The notes under the pieces: generated by a model
Told to the model about the DNA's origin: nothing
Seen by the model: only the letters and a program-made list of their open reading frames with translations
Databases searched by the model: none
Source of the DNA: Sphingobacteriales bacterium
GTDB taxonomy: Bacteria > Bacteroidota > Bacteroidia > Chitinophagales > Chitinophagaceae
Assembly (NCBI GenBank): GCA_004295245.1
Contig: REAR01000062.1
Span: 1-60,841 of the forward strand
DNA: 60,841 bases
Direction of reading: 5' to 3'
Program-made: the position numbers and the translations under genes
In this document: one piece after another, positions 1 to 8,465 of the stretch
Numbering within the stretch: position 1 is the first letter of the stretch
How the letters are laid out: each line of letters begins with the position of its first letter

Positions 1-175
1 TAAAAAACATTTCTGAAAATCAATTCTTTAGTGTTCAACTTTTTGTATTGTTGTTAGTACAATCTACTATTTGGGAGCTGCTTAACCGGTGGGCCTTAGT
101 ATAGATTACAAGTTACAAGATATGGGTTAAAACAAAAACTGTTTTTTACAGCTGCCCAATGCGTTACCGCTAACA

Positions 176-197
176 GGTGCGACGCAAGAATGCTGCC
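176..197. repeat. Dispersed GTGCGACGCAA repeat, half copy
   Basis: GGTGCGACGCAAGAATGCTGCC is one arm of the window-wide palindromic repeat (full copies at 3763-3800 and 44986-45023). It is followed by the TTACCAGC-type hairpin that flanks several other copies. It lies downstream of the minus-strand gene ending at 258. Confidence 0.8.
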
Positions 198-206
198 ATA
201 ACATAC

Positions 207-235
207 AAAAGCTGGTAACATAATTACCAGCTTTT
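207..235 (-). terminator. Hairpin terminator of the 258-695 gene
   Basis: A 12-bp perfect stem (AAAAGCTGGTAA pairing with TTACCAGCTTTT) around a 5-nt loop sits 23 bases past the stop of the minus-strand gene. The stem ends in T runs on both strands, so it could act in both directions. Confidence 0.6.
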
Positions 236-257
236 ATACTATGCGTGTATCATTTAA

Positions 258-695
258 TTAATCCATGCCCGGAAACCAGCCGCGGCCAATGCCTGCTCTA
301 AAAGGCCAGGGGATAGTTACTAATATTATTAATAGTGCTATTACATACAACCAGCTGGCGGCCTTGTAATTGTCTTTTTTTACTTTACCGCGGGCAATGG
401 TTATTAGTATGATGCCAATGAGCATGCCGGTAAAATGTTCTACTACCCAAAAACGGGTGGCGGCGTTTTTCATTACCTCGCCCATGCTGCTTGCCTGTAT
501 TAGTTTTAGGCCAAGGTTACCAACTACCCATTGGTAGATACCTACTAACAAAGTGGTGTGTGCGGCTATTAATAACCAAAGGCTGGTTTTTTTTAAGCCA
601 TTGCTTTTGGTAAATGCCTGGTAAATGGCCAGCACGGCTAAAATTAAAATTACCCAACGTAGCAGGCTGTGCAGGTGTAACAATCCGGTGTACAT
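258..695 (-). CDS. Small four-helix membrane protein
   Basis: A 145-residue inner-membrane protein with four predicted transmembrane segments at about residues 10-28, 38-58, 85-103 and 112-130. His7 and His9 lie near the start (LLHLHSLLRW) and His87 lies in the third helix (VVEHFTGML), the kind of intramembrane histidines that could bind haem. Homologues in Bacteroidota are often labelled cytochrome b-like (from memory). The haem assignment is inference from these histidines only. The gene is a single unit with its own downstream hairpin; the next gene (808-1905) is on the same strand but 112 bp away. Confidence 0.55.
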   Translation of the reverse strand: MYTGLLHLHSLLRWVILILAVLAIYQAFTKSNGLKKTSLWLLIAAHTTLLVGIYQWVVGNLGLKLIQASSMGEVMKNAATRFWVVEHFTGMLIGIILITIARGKVKKDNYKAASWLYVIALLIILVTIPWPFRAGIGRGWFPGMD

Positions 696-807
696 ATAAT
701 GTGTTGTTGATGGTGAATGAATGTTGCAAAACTAAGGGCTTATTGCAAACAGCCCATATTTTTGTTTGCAATAAGCCCTCACATCATTTATGTAATACAT
801 CTACTAA

Positions 808-1905
808 CTACTCCACCCAATCGGCTATAAATATATTGGTATCGCGGGTGCCACCATTGCTGCGGTTACTGCAAAACACAATTTTCTTTCCATTGGGGCT
901 AAACATGGGGAAGGCGTCAAAGCCTTTGTCTCTGCTTATTTTTGTAAGGTTGGTGCCGTCTTCGTTCATGGTATATAGGTTAAACGGAAAGCCTCTTTTA
1001 TACTCGTGGTTGCTGGCAAAAATAATGCGTTTGCTATCTGGCATATATGCGGGTGCCCAGTTGGCTTGTCCAAAACTGCTTACCTGGCGGGCATTGCTGC
1101 CATCTGCATTGGCCACCCACACTTCCATATTGGTAGGGGCTACCAAGCCTTCTGCTAATAGCTCTTTGTACTCTTTAATTTCTGCATCGGTTTTGGGCCG
1201 GCTCGATCTCCAGATGAGTTTTTTCCCATCGGGGCTAAACCAGGCACCGCCATCATAACCCAGCAGGTTGGTAATGCGTTTTTCTTGGCCCGTTTTTAAA
1301 TCCATTATGTACAAATCAATATCGCCATCTTTGGTGCTGGTGTAAATCATTTTTTTACCATCGGGGCTTAATGTAGCTTCTGCATCATACCCTTTGCTGT
1401 TGGTTAATTGCTTTACAATTTTGCCATTCAGGTCGGCCATAAAAATATCGTAACTATCATACAAAGGCCAAATGTATTTATTGCCATACTTTTTACGGTC
1501 GGGCACCGGCGGGCAGGTATCGGCCCCCAAATGGGTGGAAGCATAAATAATATGTTTACCGTCTTTAGTAAAAGCGCCACAGGTGGTGCGGCCCTTACCG
1601 GTACTTACCATTTTATATTCAAATTTTTGACCGGCCTTGGGTACGCGGCCAATAAATATTTGATCGCAATTGAGCCCTTCTTTAGGATTGGTTTTTTGAA
1701 AAACAAGCCATTGCCCGTTGTAACTGAAATAGGCTTCTGCATTATCGCCGCCAAAAGTTAGCTGCTGAATATTTTTGAAATGCTGTTCATCGGCATACTG
1801 TAAAGAATCTGCCGGCGCAGCAACGGTGGTAACCGCTGTTTTTTTAAAAGCGGCTAAAATAACAATGGCTGCAATAACGGTGGTGGCGCTTATTAAATAT
1901 TTCAT
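808..1905 (-). CDS. Secreted TolB/PD40-type beta-propeller protein
   Basis: A 365-residue protein with a hydrophobic N-terminal signal segment (residues 1-19). Repeated PD40/WD40-like blades follow, each with a motif like FSPDGKKLIW, LSPDGKKMIYTS or FSPNGKKIVFCS (about residues 115, 180, 225 and 335). These blades are typical of TolB-like propellers, which in Bacteroidota are periplasmic or surface proteins thought to bind proteins or glycans. No catalytic domain is fused to the propeller, so it is not a prolyl oligopeptidase. The binding partner cannot be read from the sequence. It is divergent from the TPR lipoprotein at 2038. Confidence 0.75.
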   Translation of the reverse strand: MKYLISATTVIAAIVILAAFKKTAVTTVAAPADSLQYADEQHFKNIQQLTFGGDNAEAYFSYNGQWLVFQKTNPKEGLNCDQIFIGRVPKAGQKFEYKMVSTGKGRTTCGAFTKDGKHIIYASTHLGADTCPPVPDRKKYGNKYIWPLYDSYDIFMADLNGKIVKQLTNSKGYDAEATLSPDGKKMIYTSTKDGDIDLYIMDLKTGQEKRITNLLGYDGGAWFSPDGKKLIWRSSRPKTDAEIKEYKELLAEGLVAPTNMEVWVANADGSNARQVSSFGQANWAPAYMPDSKRIIFASNHEYKRGFPFNLYTMNEDGTNLTKISRDKGFDAFPMFSPNGKKIVFCSNRSNGGTRDTNIFIADWVE

Positions 1906-2037
1906 TTGAGGTTATTTGGTAAAGGCCGTGGTGGCCATTAAATTGGCCGCAAGCTATTACAATTTGCTCTTACAGGGGCGTAAGAATTGTAAAAATATTG
2001 TCAGCTGCTTTTTAACTGAATCATTTAGTTTTGCTGC

Positions 2038-3051
2038 ATGAAAAAATTGTATTGGGTAGTTTTTGTGGCAGCAATTACTCTTTTTAACAGTTGTGGTTTG
2101 TTGGATAGCGAAAGCACCGGCGGTTTTGATGCCATTTTAAATGCGCCTCCATATAAAGGCCTTACTGATAGCATTGAAAATGCCCCCAAAGATGCACAGC
2201 TACTTTTAAAGCGGGCCGATTTACTTACCCAAAATAACAGAAGCGATATTGCTTATTACGATTATAAAAAGAGCTGGGAGCTTGAACCTTCTGAAGGCAG
2301 TGCGTTGCTTTTTTCATCCAGCTTGTTTATGACGGGGCGTAACAAAGAAGTAATTGAACTTTTACAAAATTGTATAAAACAATATCCGCAAAATACTGAG
2401 TTTAGCCGCCGCTTAGGTGAGGTATATGTGCAGGCCGGTAAAACCAATGATGCGCTGGCTATTTACGACGGACTTTTAAAAGCAGATAGCAGCAATTTTG
2501 AAGTGTATCACGAAAAAGGGTTATTGTACGCTGCTATAAAAGATACCAGCAAAGCCATTGCCATGTTGCAACAATCGTACACCATTCAACCTACTATAAG
2601 AACCGGACTGGCATTGGCTAATTTTTATGCCGAAACAAACAATGCCGCCACCTTAAGTTTATGCGATGCATTGAGCCTGCGGGACACTGCCCGTGATTTT
2701 ATTGAACCCTTATTTCTAAAAGGTGTTTATTACAGCAATGTAAAAGAATATGCCAAAGCCATTAGTTTGTTTGATGAATGTACTACCCGCAACTGGCAGT
2801 TTATTGAACCCTATATTGAAAAAGGAATCATCTTTTTTGAGCAAAAAAATTATGATGAAGCACTAAAGACATTTCAAATGGCTGCCAGCATACAATATAC
2901 CTATCCTGATTGCTACTACTGGCTGGGGCGTTGTTATGAAGCCATCGGAAAAATGGAGGAAGCCAAAGATCATTACTTTAAAGCCCTTACCTTCGATCGC
3001 AATTTTACAGAAGCCCGTGAAGCCCTTGACCGATTGCGTGAAAAAAAATAA
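2038..3051 (+). CDS. TPR-repeat lipoprotein
   Basis: A 337-residue protein. The first 19 residues form a lipoprotein signal ending in the lipobox LFNSC, so the mature protein should be anchored through that cysteine. From about residue 50 to the end there are tandem tetratricopeptide repeats with the usual small-residue spacing (for example FIEPYIEKGIIFFEQKNYDEAL and PDCYYWLGRCYEAIGKMEEA). TPR lipoproteins scaffold envelope complexes, but no partner is evident. It is followed 23 bp later by rpe and probably shares its transcript. A TAGTTTTG box ends 4 nt before the ATG, which would give a nearly leaderless mRNA if used (inference). Confidence 0.8.
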   Translation: MKKLYWVVFVAAITLFNSCGLLDSESTGGFDAILNAPPYKGLTDSIENAPKDAQLLLKRADLLTQNNRSDIAYYDYKKSWELEPSEGSALLFSSSLFMTGRNKEVIELLQNCIKQYPQNTEFSRRLGEVYVQAGKTNDALAIYDGLLKADSSNFEVYHEKGLLYAAIKDTSKAIAMLQQSYTIQPTIRTGLALANFYAETNNAATLSLCDALSLRDTARDFIEPLFLKGVYYSNVKEYAKAISLFDECTTRNWQFIEPYIEKGIIFFEQKNYDEALKTFQMAASIQYTYPDCYYWLGRCYEAIGKMEEAKDHYFKALTFDRNFTEAREALDRLREKK

Positions 3052-3074
3052 CCCTCATTGTTTAAATTATAATT

Positions 3075-3722
3075 ATGCCCATTGTTGCACCTTCTTTATT
3101 ATCGGCCAATTTTATTAACCTGGCAGCAGATTGTAAAATGCTTAACGATAGCGTGGCCGATTGGTATCACCTGGATGTAATGGACGGCCGCTTTGTACCC
3201 AATATTACATTTGGCCCTATGGTTATAGAGTTTATAAGAAAAGCCACCACAAAAGTATGCGATGTGCATTTGATGATTGAAGAACCGGGGCTTTATACAG
3301 AACAGTTTAAAAAAGCAGGGGCAGATATTTTAACGGTGCACATAGAAGCCTGCACACATTTGCACCGCAATATTCAGCAAATAAAAAGTTTGGGCATGAA
3401 GGCGGGTGTTGCACTAAACCCGCATACTCCGGTGAGCAGTTTAAAAGATATACTGGCCGATATTGATTTGGTATGCCTGATGAGTGTGAACCCTGGTTTT
3501 GGCGGACAAACTTTTATACCACAAACCTTACAACGCATTAAAGAATTGCGCAGTATGATTGACGCGGCACAGCTGCCCACACTAATAGAAATTGATGGCG
3601 GCGTTACACTGCAGAATGCAACAACTATTTTAGATGCCGGTGCACATGTATTAGTAGCCGGCAATACCGTGTTTAAATCGGCCAACCCCACACAAACCAT
3701 TCAGCAGCTAAAAAATTTATAG
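3075..3722 (+). CDS. rpe: Ribulose-phosphate 3-epimerase
   Basis: A 215-residue cytosolic TIM-barrel enzyme that interconverts D-ribulose 5-phosphate and D-xylulose 5-phosphate in the pentose phosphate pathway. All family signatures are visible: SLLSANF at the start, the metal-binding and catalytic stretch YHLDVMDGRFVPN (about residues 32-44), CDVHLMIE (about 66), MSVNPGFGGQ (about 137) and EIDGGV (about 174). The length is normal for the family. It lies 23 bp downstream of the TPR lipoprotein gene, probably in the same operon, and a 38-bp palindrome follows it. Confidence 0.97.
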   Translation: MPIVAPSLLSANFINLAADCKMLNDSVADWYHLDVMDGRFVPNITFGPMVIEFIRKATTKVCDVHLMIEEPGLYTEQFKKAGADILTVHIEACTHLHRNIQQIKSLGMKAGVALNPHTPVSSLKDILADIDLVCLMSVNPGFGGQTFIPQTLQRIKELRSMIDAAQLPTLIEIDGGVTLQNATTILDAGAHVLVAGNTVFKSANPTQTIQQLKNL

Positions 3723-3729
3723 TATTTTT

Positions 3730-3820
3730 TTGTTACCAGCATTGGTACTGCTATTAAACATTGTTGCGTCGCACTCTTCAGCTGAAGGGTGCGACGCAAC
3801 AATGCTGCTTATTGTACTAC
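3730..3820. repeat. Full palindromic copy of the dispersed repeat
   Basis: Positions 3763-3800 form a 38-bp inverted repeat with arms GTTGCGTCGCACTCTTCAG and CTGAAGGGTGCGACGCAAC (one mismatch). It is flanked by TTACCAGCATTGGTA on the left and GCCGGTTACC on the right. It lies between the convergent ends of rpe and the carboxylesterase gene, where a hairpin could stop transcription from both sides (inference). Confidence 0.9.
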
Positions 3821-3833
3821 TGCCGGTTACCCA

Positions 3834-5465
3834 CTATTTCTTATTGCCATAGGCTTTGTCTAAGAAATGGTAGCGGGCATCGTTAGCAGCTTTAATTGCT
3901 TTAGAAGTTACATCTATAACCATTACATCCGGCTGTGCATCTCCGGGTTGCACAGCGGGCCAATTGGGCTGTTTGTTTCCGTTAGGGTTTCCGGTAATAA
4001 TAAAATTGGCAAAATAATTTTGCATGGTGGCAGCAACTTTATAGTCGTCTTCTGTCCATGCATAATCTGTTACCAGGTGTAGGTTGCCCATGCAGTACTC
4101 AATTTCGCAAGCATGCGGTGCACCAATAGGCTCTGGCATTTTAATGGCATTGGCGTCTCTCTTAACGGTGCCACCTGCTAAGCCGGGTGTTAAATTCTGA
4201 TCGGCCAACGGCGGACGTAACTTGCTATATAAATAACGATATACTGGTTGGCTGCTGTTATTAGCATGCAGGTCGGCCCATTTCCAGGTGCTGTAAACAA
4301 TAAACCGGTCTGATGCCAGTGCTGTGGCTGCTACTTCAATATCTTTTGTAGTATCTCCGGGGTAAAGTTTCAATACGGTTTCCCAATTGGTTGGGTATTC
4401 TGCCTTTAATCTTTTCAGATAACTTTCTTTGTTATAAGGCTGGCCTTGCATAAAAGCGCCGCCAGGTATTTCCGCAGAGTTCCATCCCAATAGTAAAGGA
4501 ACCTGTGCTTGTTTTTTTGCTTCAAATATTTCTGGCAGGGTAGCTGTTAAAAAGTAGCCATCAATTACCGTAGGAAAGCCAAAGCGTCTTGATTCGGTAA
4601 AGATTTCAAACAGCTCACGGGTGCTAAGCTTGCGCAGTTCAGCAATTGTTTTGTAACCGGCTTTAGTGGTAAACTCAACACCTGTTTTTTCTGCTTCTGC
4701 CAAGGGTACAGGCGCCATTGTGGGGTTAATACCGCCACCGCTTTCTCCAATAGCGCCGGCAATTAAATTTTTAGAAAGCGGAGAAGCCATGTGCATGCTA
4801 ACAGAAATAGATCCGGCAGACTCGCCGGCAATGGTTACCTTTTTAGGATCTCCACCAAATGCAGCAATATTTTTTTGTACCCATTTTAACCCAGCCTGTT
4901 GATCTAATAAACCATAATTGCCAGAAGCTTTATAAGATGCTTCTTTAGATAGTTCTGGATGTGCTAAAAAACCAAATACGTTTAAGCGATAATTAACAGT
5001 TACCACTACCATTCCTTTTTTTGCCATACTCTCACCATCATAGCGGGGCTCTGCACCATCGCCGGCAGATAAACCACCACCATAGAAGTAAACCAATACC
5101 GGAAGGTTTTTGGTATTTCTTTTCGCAGGTGTCCACACATTCAGGTACAGGCAATCTTCACTCAATCCTTCGCTGCGGCTTTTCATATCGCCAAAGATGA
5201 TGCCTTGCACAGCCCGTGGGCCAAATTTTTTGGTGTGCTTTACACCTTTCCACGCATCTAATGGTTGTGGTGCTCTCCACCGTAAATCGCCTACCGGCGG
5301 TTTTGCAAACGGAACACCAAGGTAAAACTGCATACCTGTTTTAGTATCATAGTTACCTTCTATAACACCGTTTTCAATAGTGGCTTGTACAGCCAAATAA
5401 TTATTGGTTTGTGCCCGGCTGCAAAGGCCGGCAGCAACAAATACAAAAAGAAAAAACTGGCGCAT
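3834..5465 (-). CDS. Secreted type B carboxylesterase
   Basis: A 543-residue alpha/beta hydrolase with an N-terminal signal peptide (about residues 1-19). It carries the oxyanion-hole motif VYFYGGGL and the nucleophile elbow GESAGS (about residue 216). The likely catalytic histidine is in GAPHACEIEY (about 450), and the acid is probably the Glu of GWNSAEIPGG. This is the para-nitrobenzyl esterase/cholinesterase-like family, which hydrolyses carboxylic esters; the natural substrate is unknown. The protein is probably periplasmic. It is divergent from a Nudix-type regulator, with a perfect palindrome between them, so it is probably that regulator's target (inference). Confidence 0.9.
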   Translation of the reverse strand: MRQFFLFVFVAAGLCSRAQTNNYLAVQATIENGVIEGNYDTKTGMQFYLGVPFAKPPVGDLRWRAPQPLDAWKGVKHTKKFGPRAVQGIIFGDMKSRSEGLSEDCLYLNVWTPAKRNTKNLPVLVYFYGGGLSAGDGAEPRYDGESMAKKGMVVVTVNYRLNVFGFLAHPELSKEASYKASGNYGLLDQQAGLKWVQKNIAAFGGDPKKVTIAGESAGSISVSMHMASPLSKNLIAGAIGESGGGINPTMAPVPLAEAEKTGVEFTTKAGYKTIAELRKLSTRELFEIFTESRRFGFPTVIDGYFLTATLPEIFEAKKQAQVPLLLGWNSAEIPGGAFMQGQPYNKESYLKRLKAEYPTNWETVLKLYPGDTTKDIEVAATALASDRFIVYSTWKWADLHANNSSQPVYRYLYSKLRPPLADQNLTPGLAGGTVKRDANAIKMPEPIGAPHACEIEYCMGNLHLVTDYAWTEDDYKVAATMQNYFANFIITGNPNGNKQPNWPAVQPGDAQPDVMVIDVTSKAIKAANDARYHFLDKAYGNKK

Positions 5466-5485
5466 ACGTTAAGAGTTTAAATTTT

Positions 5486-5506
5486 ATTGTCTCAATATGA
5501 GACAAT
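5486..5506. promoter_or_regulatory. Palindromic operator between esterase and Nudix regulator
   Basis: The 9-bp arms ATTGTCTCA and TGAGACAAT are perfect inverted repeats around ATA. The site lies 20 bp upstream of the esterase start and 49 bp upstream of the regulator start. Its symmetry and position in a divergent intergenic region fit a dimeric winged-helix repressor site. Binding is inferred. Confidence 0.7.
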
Positions 5507-5555
5507 GATACTTCTTTTTTTGAAATTTGAATTAATATTGTTGAAAAATAGATAA

Positions 5556-6311
5556 ATGGCAAAAAAGCTGCGGCAAGACGCTTCTGTTGTGGATGGGTAT
5601 GGCTACCTCACCAATATTGCGTTTGATTCGGTAGTGTTTGGTTTTTCAGGAGCAAGCTTAAAAATTTTGCTGATGGAGTACCATAACACAGGGCTGTTTG
5701 CTTTGCCTGGTGGTTTTGTAAAACTTAATGAAGACCTGAATGCTGCGGTTAAAAGAGGCTTAAAAGAAAGAACCGGTATCGATACTATTTATCTGGAACA
5801 GTGTTATGTTTTTGGTGATAAAGCCCGTCATCAGCCAGCAGTAATGAATACCATTTTAAAAGCTAATGGGTGGGCCGTGCCAAAAGAACATTGGTTGTTA
5901 GACCGTTTTATTTCTATTGCCTATTATGCACTGGTAAATTATAATGATGTAACGCTGGTGCCCGATGCTTTATCTGATAGCTGTACCTGGTATGATATTA
6001 CCAAACTGCCGCCTTTAATTTTAGACCATCGTTTAATTGTTGCTAAAGCACAACAAACCTTGCAGGCTAATTTAGATAGTAAAATTGTAGGCGGTAATCT
6101 TTTACCCAAACAGTTTACTATGAAAGAGCTGCAGCAAGTGTATGAAGCTATCTTAGGAGAAAATATCCGCCGCACCACTTTTCAGCGAAAGATGCTGGGC
6201 TTGGGTATTTTAAAAAGGCACCAGAAAAAATATTCGGGTAAAGCACACAAAGCCCCTTACATGTACAGTTTTAAAAAAAATAAAACCGCTTTCAGTAAAC
6301 AGGGGGGCTAA
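5556..6311 (+). CDS. NrtR-like Nudix/winged-helix transcription regulator
   Basis: A 251-residue protein with a Nudix fold at about residues 15-150 and a C-terminal winged-helix region at about 155-240 (MKELQQVYEAILGENIRRTTFQRKML). This architecture is that of NrtR and the related sugar regulators of Bacteroidota, in which the Nudix domain senses a ligand. The Nudix box is degenerate: it keeps the first Gly and Glu of GFVKLNE, but the REUxEExGU part reads RGLKERTGI. Two of the catalytic glutamates are therefore missing and hydrolase activity is unlikely. It is divergent from the carboxylesterase and probably controls it, and perhaps itself, through the 5486-5506 palindrome. The ligand is unknown. 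Confidence 0.85.
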   Translation: MAKKLRQDASVVDGYGYLTNIAFDSVVFGFSGASLKILLMEYHNTGLFALPGGFVKLNEDLNAAVKRGLKERTGIDTIYLEQCYVFGDKARHQPAVMNTILKANGWAVPKEHWLLDRFISIAYYALVNYNDVTLVPDALSDSCTWYDITKLPPLILDHRLIVAKAQQTLQANLDSKIVGGNLLPKQFTMKELQQVYEAILGENIRRTTFQRKMLGLGILKRHQKKYSGKAHKAPYMYSFKKNKTAFSKQGG

Positions 6312-6398
6312 GCAATGCTATCCGCTCCTCAATGCGATGCTGATGAAACGAGTCCCGATTGGTCGGGATAGACTATCGCAACGATGCCCGGTTTTGTT
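6305..6398. repeat. Variant copy of the dispersed repeat (CCCGA...TCGGG form)
   Basis: This short intergenic element holds the hairpin GTCCCGA-TTGG-TCGGGAT and ends CGCAACGATGCCCGG. Its left part, read backwards, matches the GCATTGAGGAGC...ATGCT tail of the copy at 28556-28620. It follows the Nudix regulator gene and may also end its transcript. Confidence 0.5.
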
Positions 6399-6452
6399 CT
6401 GCGGCTGGTACCATTATTATGTTAAAAAAAATTAATGTCGGCCAGCAAACAA

Positions 6453-6481
6453 TTTGCACGTTTGTAATTAAATTAATATTG
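6453..6481 (+). promoter_or_regulatory. Candidate Bacteroidota-type promoter of the TlpA-like gene
   Basis: TTTG (6453-6456), 17 nt, then TAATATTG (6474-6481) resembles the Bacteroidota primary sigma promoter (-33 TTTG, -7 TAnnTTTG) with one mismatch in the -7 box. The implied start is about 12 nt before the ATG at 6499. Confidence 0.35.
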
Positions 6482-6498
6482 CAACTTATTATTACGCA

Positions 6499-7707
6499 AT
6501 GAAAGGATTTGTAACAATTGTTTTGGTAGCCGCTACTATTTGCACATACGCACAAAAGGGTTTATGGAGAGGCTCTTTATTAAGAACCGATGGTAAAGAA
6601 ATTGTTTTTGTTTTTGAGTGGAAACAGCAGGCAGGAAAAAACACCTGGATCATTTATAACGCCACCGAGCGGTTGTTGGTAGATAAAATTGAAATAAAAA
6701 AAGACTCGGTATTGGTTGAAATGCCTTTGTTTGAATCTGCTTTTCGCCTGCACTATAAAAACGGACAGTTAACCGGTAACTGGATTAAAGGCACCTCCAC
6801 ACAAGAACTAGTAATGCCTTTTAAAGCAATACAACAATCAACAAGATTTACTACAACCCAACCTGCTACTGCAAACAGTACCGGCACCTGGGCTGCAACC
6901 TTTACCCGTAGCAACGGTACCACCCGCCAGGCCATTGCCAGTTTTCAACAAAAGGGCAATAAGGCAACCGGTACTTTTCTTACACCCAGTGGCGATTACA
7001 GATATTTGGAAGGTGTGGTAAGTGGAGACTCGCTGCTACTAAGCTGTTTTGATGGCAGCCATGCTTACTTATTTACGGCCACCATAAAAGGAGCAGAAAT
7101 AGTTAATGGGTGGTATTATAGCAGCGCCAGTTTTAAAGAACCCTGGGTGGCTAAAAAAAATGCAGCGGCTACTTTGCCTACCGATGCAGTGGCAATGTTT
7201 GTAAAAGAAGGAGCAACTGATAAACTTAATTTTTCTTTTCCGGATGTGAGTGGGCAAACTGTTTCTATAAACGATGAGCGGTTTAAAAACAAGGTGGTGG
7301 TTATACAAATAATGGGTAGCTGGTGCCCCAACTGTATGGATGAAACGGCTTTCTTAAGCAACTACTACAATACACAAAAAAATAAAGAAGTAGAAATACT
7401 GGCACTGGCCTATGAATACAGTACCAATACAGAGCGAAGTAGTAACAGTATTAAAAAATTTCAACAGCGGTTTAATGTGCAATACCCCATGCTTATAACC
7501 GGCGTTACGGTAAATGATAGTTTGCGTACAGAAAAAACACTGCCTCAGCTAACGCCTATAAAAGTTTTTCCAACCACCATTTTTATAGGTAAAGATGGTA
7601 GGGTTAAAAAAATTGATACTGGTTTTTACGGGCCTGGTACCGGTATTTATTATGAGGAATACAAGAAAAATTTTTATGCTACCATTACTGCATTACAAAA
7701 AGAGTAA
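6499..7707 (+). CDS. Secreted TlpA-like thioredoxin-fold protein
   Basis: A 402-residue protein with a short signal peptide ending near CTYAQ (residue 18). An N-terminal beta-rich region of about 230 residues follows. The C-terminal TlpA/ResA-type thioredoxin domain spans about 240-400, with the redox motif GSWCPNC (about 272) and the cis-proline loop FPTTIF (about 355). Such proteins act in the periplasm as thiol-disulphide reductases, often for cytochrome c maturation or stress defence; the substrate here is unknown. The family commonly has a DUF4369-like N-terminal domain, which could not be confirmed by eye. It ends 5 bp from the convergent gene at 7713. Confidence 0.85.
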   Translation: MKGFVTIVLVAATICTYAQKGLWRGSLLRTDGKEIVFVFEWKQQAGKNTWIIYNATERLLVDKIEIKKDSVLVEMPLFESAFRLHYKNGQLTGNWIKGTSTQELVMPFKAIQQSTRFTTTQPATANSTGTWAATFTRSNGTTRQAIASFQQKGNKATGTFLTPSGDYRYLEGVVSGDSLLLSCFDGSHAYLFTATIKGAEIVNGWYYSSASFKEPWVAKKNAAATLPTDAVAMFVKEGATDKLNFSFPDVSGQTVSINDERFKNKVVVIQIMGSWCPNCMDETAFLSNYYNTQKNKEVEILALAYEYSTNTERSSNSIKKFQQRFNVQYPMLITGVTVNDSLRTEKTLPQLTPIKVFPTTIFIGKDGRVKKIDTGFYGPGTGIYYEEYKKNFYATITALQKE

Positions 7708-7712
7708 TACTC

Positions 7713-8129
7713 TTAACTATTTTCATCTTTCCTTAGCGCTACCAATACTGGGCTGTCGGTAACTTGTTTGCGGCTATAAATAAGATAATAGTACAACAAT
7801 ATTAACAGGCCAATGCCAAATGGTATTAATGAAGCCTCGCGGAGGCCCAAGCCCCTCCAAATATTTTCATCCCAGCCAAAAAACTCGCCTACCATCCAGG
7901 TACAGTTGGCCGTAATCCAAAAATCTATGGCAAGGTTATGAAACAGCTCAGACTTTGTATGCCGGGTTTGCCAGGTAATAATAATGGCTACAGCAAAAGT
8001 GGGCACAATCATAATCATACCCGGTATTTTTAGGTTCAGTGCCCAACAGGCATCTTTTAGCAACCACAAAAGAATGTGCAAATTTTCAACCTTCCGGTAG
8101 CGGGCTGGTATAGAATAAACAGTACTCAT
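7713..8129 (-). CDS. Conserved hypothetical membrane protein
   Basis: A 138-residue protein with about four hydrophobic helices (residues 17-30, 37-53, 66-82 and 99-119). Conspicuous polar and aromatic residues lie in or near them: HILLWLLKDACWALN, FWITANCTWMVGEFFGWDE. The conserved-looking Trp, His and Lys residues suggest a folded family and not a chance reading frame, but no function can be assigned. It is convergent with the TlpA-like gene, 5 bp away. Confidence 0.6.
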   Translation of the reverse strand: MSTVYSIPARYRKVENLHILLWLLKDACWALNLKIPGMIMIVPTFAVAIIITWQTRHTKSELFHNLAIDFWITANCTWMVGEFFGWDENIWRGLGLREASLIPFGIGLLILLYYYLIYSRKQVTDSPVLVALRKDENS

Positions 8130-8465
8130 GTATTAAAGTAGAATTTTTTTACTCATGCGCTTTCCAAAGGAGAGCTATAACTAAACAAATTTATACAAAT
8201 GTGCCTTTCAAAAAATAATCGTTTATAATTTACTGGTACAGTTGTTAACCAGCAGTTGTTTTCCATGGCGGCACCCTTGCGTCGCACCAGTTAACTGAAG
8301 CGCTTTTGGCATCAATGTTTTTTTAGCAGGCTCGGAGACTGTATATACAGGCTTACCCTTAAATTTTACAGGGTGGGCATGGCTTGCTTGCACGGTTGTT
8401 ATATAACTTCCATCTTCAGGCTATATACTTTAGCCTGCCAGCTACCAATTTTGTATTTTTATTGT
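8130..8465. other. Intergenic stretch with repeat copy
   Basis: This 336-bp gap lies between divergent genes. The only recognisable element is the dispersed repeat at 8272-8312. A reading frame starting at 8373 runs into the YceI gene, but its first 31 residues look like non-coding sequence. Confidence 0.6.
8272..8312. repeat. Dispersed TTGCGTCGCAC repeat, half copy
   Basis: CCTTGCGTCGCACCAGTTAA plus CTGAAGCGC is a half copy of the window-wide repeat. It is preceded by GGTACAGTTGTTAACCAGCAG, similar to the TTACCAGC flank seen beside other copies. Confidence 0.75.

Noticed and set aside
614-1258. Long open frame opposite the PD40 gene
   Set aside because: It is antisense to two well-supported minus-strand genes and its protein has no family features.
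6340-6378. CTGATGAAACGAG... next to a stem, recalling a hammerhead ribozyme core
   Set aside because: The order is wrong: CTGATGA must be followed by stem II and then GAAA, but here AAAC follows at once and no stem III and cleavage site could be drawn. The element is better explained as a variant of the dispersed repeat.
8373-8465. N-terminal extension of the YceI gene
   Set aside because: The first 31 residues look non-coding, while the ATG at 8466 opens a clean signal peptide.
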